A program made the position numbers and the translations under genes. Below are positions 6,262 through 9,867 of a stretch of DNA of 9,867 nt, piece after piece (positions within the stretch are counted from its first letter, which is position 1; each line of letters opens with the position of its first letter). The notes below the pieces were generated by a model. That model made no database searches, had not been told where the DNA came from, and saw nothing but the letters and a program-made list of their open reading frames with translations. Origin of the DNA: RGIG6904 sp024680835 (GTDB lineage: Bacteria > Bacillota > Clostridia > Lachnospirales > Lachnospiraceae); the NCBI GenBank assembly GCA_024680835.1, contig JAILBP010000146.1, positions 1-9,867 of the forward strand, in the 5' to 3' direction.

Positions 6262-7869
6262 TTACTTTGAGTTTACGACCGCTTCTTTTACAGGCAGGAT
6301 ATACTGAGGTGAAACAGACAGAATATCCACACCGAGATCGATAAGCTCCTGAGTCAGACCGGTATCTGCGGCAAGCTCCCCGCAGATCGTAACCTCTATT
6401 CCCTTCGCATGGGCATTTTCTATAGTGTTACCTATGAGCTTCATGACCGCCGGATGGACTGTGTCGTTCATCTTATCAAGCCACGGGTTTCCGCGATCCG
6501 CCGCCAGTGTGAACTGTGTCAGATCATTGGTGCCGATGCTGAAAAAATCCACCTGCTCTGCCAGCACGTCGCTGATCAGTGCCGCTGCGGGAGTCTCTAT
6601 CATGATGCCGATCTTAACGTCATCACCGTATGGCACAGCTTCTCGCTCAAGCTCATCCTTAATCTCCGCAACATGTTTTTTACACTTAAGCACCTCTTCC
6701 AATGACACTATCATGGGAAACATCACCGCCAGATCACCGTGAACAGCTGCCCTGAAAATCGCTCTGAGCTGTGTGCGCAGGATCTCAGGTTTATCAAGGC
6801 ACACACGGATACCGCGGTATCCCATTGCAGGATTTTCTTCATATCCCCAGTCACCGTATGGCAGGCGCTTGTCTGCGCCGAGATCAAATGTCCTTATGAC
6901 AAGGCGACGCCCTCCCATTCTCTCAGCGGCAACTCTGTATGCGGCATACTGCGTCTCCTCAGAAGGGTAATCTGCGCTCTGCAGGTACATGTATTCCGTT
7001 CTCAGAAGTCCGACCCCGTCTGCCCCGTTATCCAGCGCGTCAACTATATCATCCAGAGAACCTATATTTGCATATATATTAATCTTACGTCCGCTTTTGC
7101 TATATACAGGTTCAGTCTTCAGTCTGCCGAGTGTCCTCTTGCGTTCCTCATCAATATTCCCCGACTCAAAGGATTTTTTTATCGTCTCCGGGTCAGGATC
7201 CACTATCAGAGTCCCAAGGCCTCCGTCCATAACAGCAGTCCTTCCGTCCCATTCCGGATCCACCTCTATCCCGCATACAACCGGGATATTCATAATACGT
7301 GCCAGTATCACCGTGTGGGAATTCGCCGAATCATGGCTCACCACTATGCCTGTCAGTTTTGACCTTTCGATCTGCATCAGTTCAGAGGGGACAAGATCTC
7401 TGGATGCCAGTATCACCGGCTCTCCCGGATCCGGCATCCTCTGTCCGCCGGACAAAATCTGCAGCAGTCGATATGTTATATCCTTCACATCCGCACAACG
7501 ATTGCCAATGTAATCATCCTGCCCTCCGGATATCATCTTTGCAAAGCTCTCAGCCGCCTTCAGCACGGCATATTCCGCACACACCCTGTCATTATAGACC
7601 ATGTCGGAAACGATCTCGTCAAAATCATTCAACATCAACTTATGCGCTTCGAAGATCCTGGCATTATCCTCTCCAACCTCTTTGGATGCGTCCACATATA
7701 TTCTCTGAAGCTGCTTTTTGGCTTCTTCCTTTGCCAATCCGTATCTTTCCATTTCCGTCGCAGGATCGTCGATAACGGCATGCTCCACCGTATATCCCCT
7801 TTTATTGTAAAAAAAGATACGTCCGGTCACTATGCCTTTTCCCAGTCCCTTTCCCAAATACTGCTGCAT
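6262..7869 (-). CDS. ptsI: PTS enzyme I (phosphoenolpyruvate-protein phosphotransferase)
   Basis: This cytosolic enzyme takes phosphate from phosphoenolpyruvate onto a histidine and passes it to HPr, starting the sugar phosphotransferase cascade. At 535 residues it is a little short (usual about 570). The N-terminal HPr-binding and phosphohistidine domains span about 1-225. The active His is His185 in SANSHTVILAR, where most enzymes I read GGxTSHxAI. The C-terminal TIM barrel has LLRTEY (288-293), RTFDLGADK (326-334), GYRGIR (350-355), GTNDLTQFTLAADR (446-459) and the ICGELA motif with Cys496. The start is supported by GGAGG eight bases upstream. No HPr gene adjoins it. It is followed within about 50 bp by the B12 operon promoter without a good terminator, so some read-through into the riboswitch leader is possible. 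PEP synthase and pyruvate phosphate dikinase share the barrel but are longer and carry an ATP-grasp domain that is absent here. Confidence 0.93.
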   Translation of the reverse strand: MQQYLGKGLGKGIVTGRIFFYNKRGYTVEHAVIDDPATEMERYGLAKEEAKKQLQRIYVDASKEVGEDNARIFEAHKLMLNDFDEIVSDMVYNDRVCAEYAVLKAAESFAKMISGGQDDYIGNRCADVKDITYRLLQILSGGQRMPDPGEPVILASRDLVPSELMQIERSKLTGIVVSHDSANSHTVILARIMNIPVVCGIEVDPEWDGRTAVMDGGLGTLIVDPDPETIKKSFESGNIDEERKRTLGRLKTEPVYSKSGRKINIYANIGSLDDIVDALDNGADGVGLLRTEYMYLQSADYPSEETQYAAYRVAAERMGGRRLVIRTFDLGADKRLPYGDWGYEENPAMGYRGIRVCLDKPEILRTQLRAIFRAAVHGDLAVMFPMIVSLEEVLKCKKHVAEIKDELEREAVPYGDDVKIGIMIETPAAALISDVLAEQVDFFSIGTNDLTQFTLAADRGNPWLDKMNDTVHPAVMKLIGNTIENAHAKGIEVTICGELAADTGLTQELIDLGVDILSVSPQYILPVKEAVVNSK

Positions 7870-7891
7870 ATATTCCTCCGCCTTTTATATC

Positions 7892-7902
7892 GTTACTATT
7901 CA
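7892..7902 (-). promoter_or_regulatory. TGAATAGTAAC motif upstream of ptsI
   Basis: On the minus strand CTGTGAATAGTAAC ends 22 bases before the ptsI ATG. The same 11-mer occurs before the divergent kinase gene at 8124-8134. Function unknown; possibly a shared leader or protein-binding element. Confidence 0.35.
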
Positions 7903-7943
7903 CAGCCACTCTGCCATCATGCCACGTCATGAAAAATATACCC

Positions 7944-7973
7944 TTGTAAACAACCATAATAAGATTATATAAT
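7944..7973 (+). promoter_or_regulatory. Probable promoter of the ROK kinase transcript
   Basis: TTGTAA (7944-7949), an 18-bp spacer and a perfect TATAAT (7968-7973). The start point would be near 7980, giving a leader of about 170 nt that contains the palindrome and the long hairpin. Confidence 0.6.
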
Positions 7974-8001
7974 AAAACACAGGTTTTTTAAAGGATATCG
8001 T

Positions 8002-8024
8002 GACCATTAAATTAATATATGGTC
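8002..8024 (+). repeat. AT-rich partial palindrome, possible operator
   Basis: GACCAT (8002-8007) and ATGGTC (8019-8024) flank an AT-only core. It lies about 20 bp downstream of the predicted start point, a typical place for a repressor site. No known regulator consensus was recognised. Confidence 0.35.
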
Positions 8025-8038
8025 TGTTAGGTAGGTGA

Positions 8039-8101
8039 GGCATGATCACATACATGTGCACTGCACACACGAACAGCAGTGTATATGTATGTGGTCGTGC
8101 C
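8039..8101 (+). repeat. 26-bp hairpin in the kinase leader RNA
   Basis: The arms 8039-8064 and 8076-8101 enclose an 11-nt loop (ACACACGAACA). In the plus-strand RNA all 26 positions pair: 22 Watson-Crick and four G-U. On the minus strand those four would be A-C mismatches. It is not followed by a U-run, so it is not a terminator. It ends 49 nt before the kinase start codon. Confidence 0.7.
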
Positions 8102-8123
8102 GGATTACAAATTAAAACAGCTA

Positions 8124-8134
8124 TGAATAGTAAC
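8124..8134 (+). promoter_or_regulatory. TGAATAGTAAC motif upstream of the ROK kinase
   Basis: CTATGAATAGTAAC ends 16 bases before the ATG, just ahead of the GGGAGG ribosome binding site. It matches the element before ptsI (7892-7902) on the opposite strand. Confidence 0.35.
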
Positions 8135-8150
8135 ATTTAGGGAGGCACTT

Positions 8151-9023
8151 ATGATATACGGAGCATTAGAGGCAGGCGGCACCAAAATGGTGTGTGCGAC
8201 AGGGCTATCCGACGGCACCATTACAGATCAGATCTCCATCCCCACGAAAACGCCGGATGAGACCATCCCGGCCATCATCGGGTATTTCAAGGATAAAAGC
8301 ATTGCAGCGCTTGGTATCGCAAGCTTTGGTCCGGTAGATCTCGAAAAATCATCCTCAACCTACGGTTACATTACCACAACCCCAAAACCCGGTTGGGCTA
8401 ATTATGATATTGTGGGCAGTATGAAAAAAGCATTGAATGTCCCCATAGGCTTCGACACTGATGTCAACGGCTCTCTGTTGGGCGAAGTAACTTACGGTTC
8501 ATCAAAAGGCCTGAGCGATGTCGTCTACATCACTGTAGGCACCGGAATCGGCGGCGGTATCTTAAGCGGCGGAAAACTTGTGCACGGCATGATGCATCCG
8601 GAGCTGGGTCATATGCTGATGCGTCCGCACCCCGCAGATACATATGCCGGAAAATGCCCGTTTCACGGCATGTGTCTTGAAGGTCTCGCATCAGGACCTG
8701 CCATAGAAGAACGCTTTGGCAAAAAGGCAAAAGACCTGGCAGACGAGGATGAGGTCTGGGATCTGGAAGCCTATTATCTCGGTCAGGCTATCACAAATCT
8801 CATACTGACACTGTCTCCGAAACGTTTTATCCTGGGTGGAGGTGTGATGCATCAAACCCAGCTGTTTGATAAGATCCGCCACGAGGTAAGATCCATGTTG
8901 AACGGCTATATCAACTCACCTCTTTTGGATTCCCTCGAAACATATATCGTCCCTGCAAGCCTGGGTGACGACCAGGGCATCATGGGCTGCATAAAACTGG
9001 CCTGTGATGCTATGGCAAAATAA
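8151..9023 (+). CDS. ROK-family sugar kinase, fructokinase-like
   Basis: This 290-residue cytosolic kinase phosphorylates a hexose with ATP. The N-terminal phosphate loop is GALEAGGTKMVCA (4-16). The sugar-binding catalytic segment is FDTDVNGSLLGE with Asp104 as probable base. The second ATP-binding segment is VGTGIGGGI (129-137). The ROK zinc site is visible: His154 in HPELGHM, then Cys169, His172 and Cys175 in CPFHGMC. A further nucleotide motif, RFILGGGVM, lies at 225-233. EAGGTK, the zinc-site spacing and the length match the YdhR/GmuE group of ROK fructokinases. Fructose or mannose is therefore the likely substrate, but it cannot be fixed from sequence alone. GGGAGG seven bases upstream supports the start. 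It is divergent from ptsI and upstream of a GH43 lipoprotein gene. No operon of sugar-specific genes is visible, so its pathway role is inferred from family only. Confidence 0.88.
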   Translation: MIYGALEAGGTKMVCATGLSDGTITDQISIPTKTPDETIPAIIGYFKDKSIAALGIASFGPVDLEKSSSTYGYITTTPKPGWANYDIVGSMKKALNVPIGFDTDVNGSLLGEVTYGSSKGLSDVVYITVGTGIGGGILSGGKLVHGMMHPELGHMLMRPHPADTYAGKCPFHGMCLEGLASGPAIEERFGKKAKDLADEDEVWDLEAYYLGQAITNLILTLSPKRFILGGGVMHQTQLFDKIRHEVRSMLNGYINSPLLDSLETYIVPASLGDDQGIMGCIKLACDAMAK

Positions 9024-9028
9024 TACTG

Positions 9029-9058
9029 TTGTCACCGGACATGACAATATAGTATACT
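9029..9058 (+). promoter_or_regulatory. Candidate promoter with overlapping inverted repeat before the GH43 gene
   Basis: TTGTCA (9029-9034) and TATACT (9053-9058) are 18 bp apart. The -35 box is one arm of a perfect 6-bp inverted repeat (TTGTCA, 7-nt spacer, TGACAA at 9042-9047), which could be an operator. The start point would leave only about 14 nt before the ATG, so confidence is limited. Confidence 0.42.
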
Positions 9059-9078
9059 TACCCAAAGGAAACCTGAAT

Positions 9079-9867
9079 ATGAATAAAACATTTTTGTACC
9101 TGACAGTAGCCGGAATGCTGGTTTTCACCGGATGCAGCGAAACCGGATCTCAAAAAACGGCTGAGATCGTCACAACAGACACTGCAACGGACATTGCAAC
9201 AGACACCACACCGGACACTGCAACAGACATTACAACAGATATTACAACAAACAACACTATGGAGGAAGAGGCTATGGATTACGCAGAGTTATTTAAGGAT
9301 CTTGAACTGAGCAAAAGCTACAAGGGAATTCAAAACAACAATCCCATCTTCGAACAGCACTACGGCGCCGATCCCTATGCCCTGGTATATGAAGATACGG
9401 TGTATTTTTATATGACGGCAGACGCTTACGAGTATGACGATGCCGGAGAGATAAAGGAAAACACTTACGGAAAGATCCGCAGTATCTACGTAGTCTCCAC
9501 CAAAGACATGATCAACTTCACGGATCACGGCGAGATCACCATCGGAGGTCCCGACGGAGCAGCCTCCTGGGCAGCCAATTCATGGGCTCCGGCGGCAGCC
9601 TGGAAGATGGTCGACGGGAAGCCTAAGTTCTTTCTGTATTTTGCCGACAACGGTGGCGGTATCGGAGTAGTATGTGCAGACTCCCCCGTCGGCCCCTTCC
9701 GCGATGAACTGGGCCACGGTCTGATCCGCAGAGACATGGAAAACTGCGGCAATGTGGAATGGCTCTTTGATCCTGCCGTTCTGACCGATGATGACGGAAG
9801 ATCCTATATTTACTTTGGCGGCGGAGTTCCAAAGGGCAAGGCAGCCCACCCCATGACCGCAAGATGT
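9079..9867 (+). CDS. GH43-family glycosidase lipoprotein, partial (3' end beyond window)
   Basis: The frame is open to the right edge (263 residues). Residues 1-19 form a lipoprotein signal with FTGC and Cys19 as lipidation site. Residues 33-56 are a Thr/Asp tetrapeptide repeat linker, then the catalytic domain begins at about 75. GH43 five-bladed-propeller landmarks are GADPYALVY with probable catalytic base Asp98, SWAANSWAPAAAW (163-175), KFFLYFADNGGGIGV (183-197), SPVGPF (202-207), and WLFDPAVLTDDDG (228-240) with Asp231 as the likely pKa-modulating residue. The general-acid Glu would lie beyond the edge. GH43 enzymes are mostly arabinofuranosidases and beta-xylosidases acting on arabinoxylan or arabinan side chains; which one cannot be told from this part. 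It would work on the outer face of the cell. The start has a modest AAAGGAA site. An internal ATG at 9274 with a better site could give a cytosolic form. Confidence 0.86.
   Translation, partial: MNKTFLYLTVAGMLVFTGCSETGSQKTAEIVTTDTATDIATDTTPDTATDITTDITTNNTMEEEAMDYAELFKDLELSKSYKGIQNNNPIFEQHYGADPYALVYEDTVYFYMTADAYEYDDAGEIKENTYGKIRSIYVVSTKDMINFTDHGEITIGGPDGAASWAANSWAPAAAWKMVDGKPKFFLYFADNGGGIGVVCADSPVGPFRDELGHGLIRRDMENCGNVEWLFDPAVLTDDDGRSYIYFGGGVPKGKAAHPMTARC
9175..9246 (+). repeat. Six 12-bp repeats encoding a Thr/Asp linker
   Basis: Within the GH43 gene, six tetrapeptide units read TDTA, TDIA, TDTT, PDTA, TDIT, TDIT. The DNA is built on a 12-bp near-repeat (ACAGACAYT and variants). It is probably a flexible, acidic, Thr-rich spacer that holds the enzyme off the membrane. 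Repeat number could vary by slippage. Confidence 0.8.
9261..9276 (+). promoter_or_regulatory. Possible internal translation start of the GH43 gene
   Basis: GGAGGAAGAGGCTATG places a strong purine-rich site just before an in-frame ATG (codon 66). This lies exactly between the repeat linker and the catalytic domain. It is a better site than that of the annotated start. Use in vivo is inference. Confidence 0.35.

Larger units (their letters stand above)
7870..8150. other. Divergent intergenic region between ptsI and the ROK kinase
   Basis: This 281-bp AT-rich region has no convincing gene. It contains a plus-strand promoter (7944-7973), a partial palindrome (8002-8024), a long hairpin (8039-8101), and one copy of an 11-bp motif before each flanking gene. 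A ptsI promoter is not clear. A minus-strand TATAAT occurs inside the palindromic TATATAAT near 7965-7973, but its -35 is weak. Confidence 0.7.

Noticed and set aside
6739..7362. Plus-strand open frame of about 207 codons within ptsI
   Set aside because: It is antisense to conserved enzyme I barrel motifs; the open frame follows from the codon use of ptsI.
8039..8101. Hairpin as a transcription terminator
   Set aside because: It is followed by CGGATTACAAATT with no U-tract and lies upstream of a gene, not downstream.
7927..8136. Small hydrophobic minus-strand open frame in the divergent intergenic region
   Set aside because: It has no ribosome binding site, spans the hairpin and the plus-strand promoter, and its hydrophobicity follows from AT-rich DNA.
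9029..9047. Inverted repeat as intrinsic terminator of the kinase gene
   Set aside because: The stem is only 6 bp and the sequence after it (TATAGTATACTT) is not a U-run.
1..9867. tRNA or rRNA genes, CRISPR arrays, insertion sequences
   Set aside because: No tRNA-like cloverleaf, regularly spaced repeats, transposase or long terminal inverted repeats were seen.

Overview
The window looks like a plant-fibre-degrading anaerobic Firmicute, most likely Lachnospiraceae (Butyrivibrio/Roseburia-like). Signs are moderate GC, strong GGAGG ribosome binding sites, an ECF-type vitamin transporter, a class-I cobalamin riboswitch, a PTS enzyme I, a ROK sugar kinase and a GH43 lipoprotein. The genus is inference.

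Left block (1-6211, minus strand). This is one apparent operon read right to left. A promoter (6182-6211) drives a ~450-nt leader that holds a clear cobalamin riboswitch (about 5924-6148) and a terminator-like expression platform (5741-5800). Six genes follow: a secreted 255-aa protein that looks like a divergent DUF4430/transcobalamin beta-type domain; a 432-aa membrane-anchored alpha/alpha-toroid protein; a 171-aa DUF4430 lipoprotein; EcfT; a fused double ATPase (EcfA-EcfA'); and an ECF S component that runs off the left edge. Animal intrinsic factor and transcobalamins consist of an alpha/alpha barrel followed by a DUF4430-family beta domain. Here the same two modules are adjacent genes, in the same order, under B12 control and joined to an ECF importer. 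The best reading is a bacterial split intrinsic-factor-like system that captures corrinoid at the surface and passes it to an ECF transporter. This is the most interesting feature of the window.

Middle (6262-7869, minus strand): ptsI, encoding enzyme I of the phosphotransferase system, without an HPr gene beside it. No convincing terminator separates it from the operon promoter.

Right block (7870-9867). A 281-bp divergent intergenic region holds a good plus-strand promoter, a partial palindrome, a 26-bp RNA hairpin whose only non-Watson-Crick pairs are G-U on the plus strand, and an 11-bp motif present once before each divergent gene. Then come a ROK-family (fructokinase-like) kinase and a GH43 glycosidase lipoprotein that runs off the right edge. 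Together with ptsI these suggest sugar uptake and plant polysaccharide use, functionally separate from the B12 operon.
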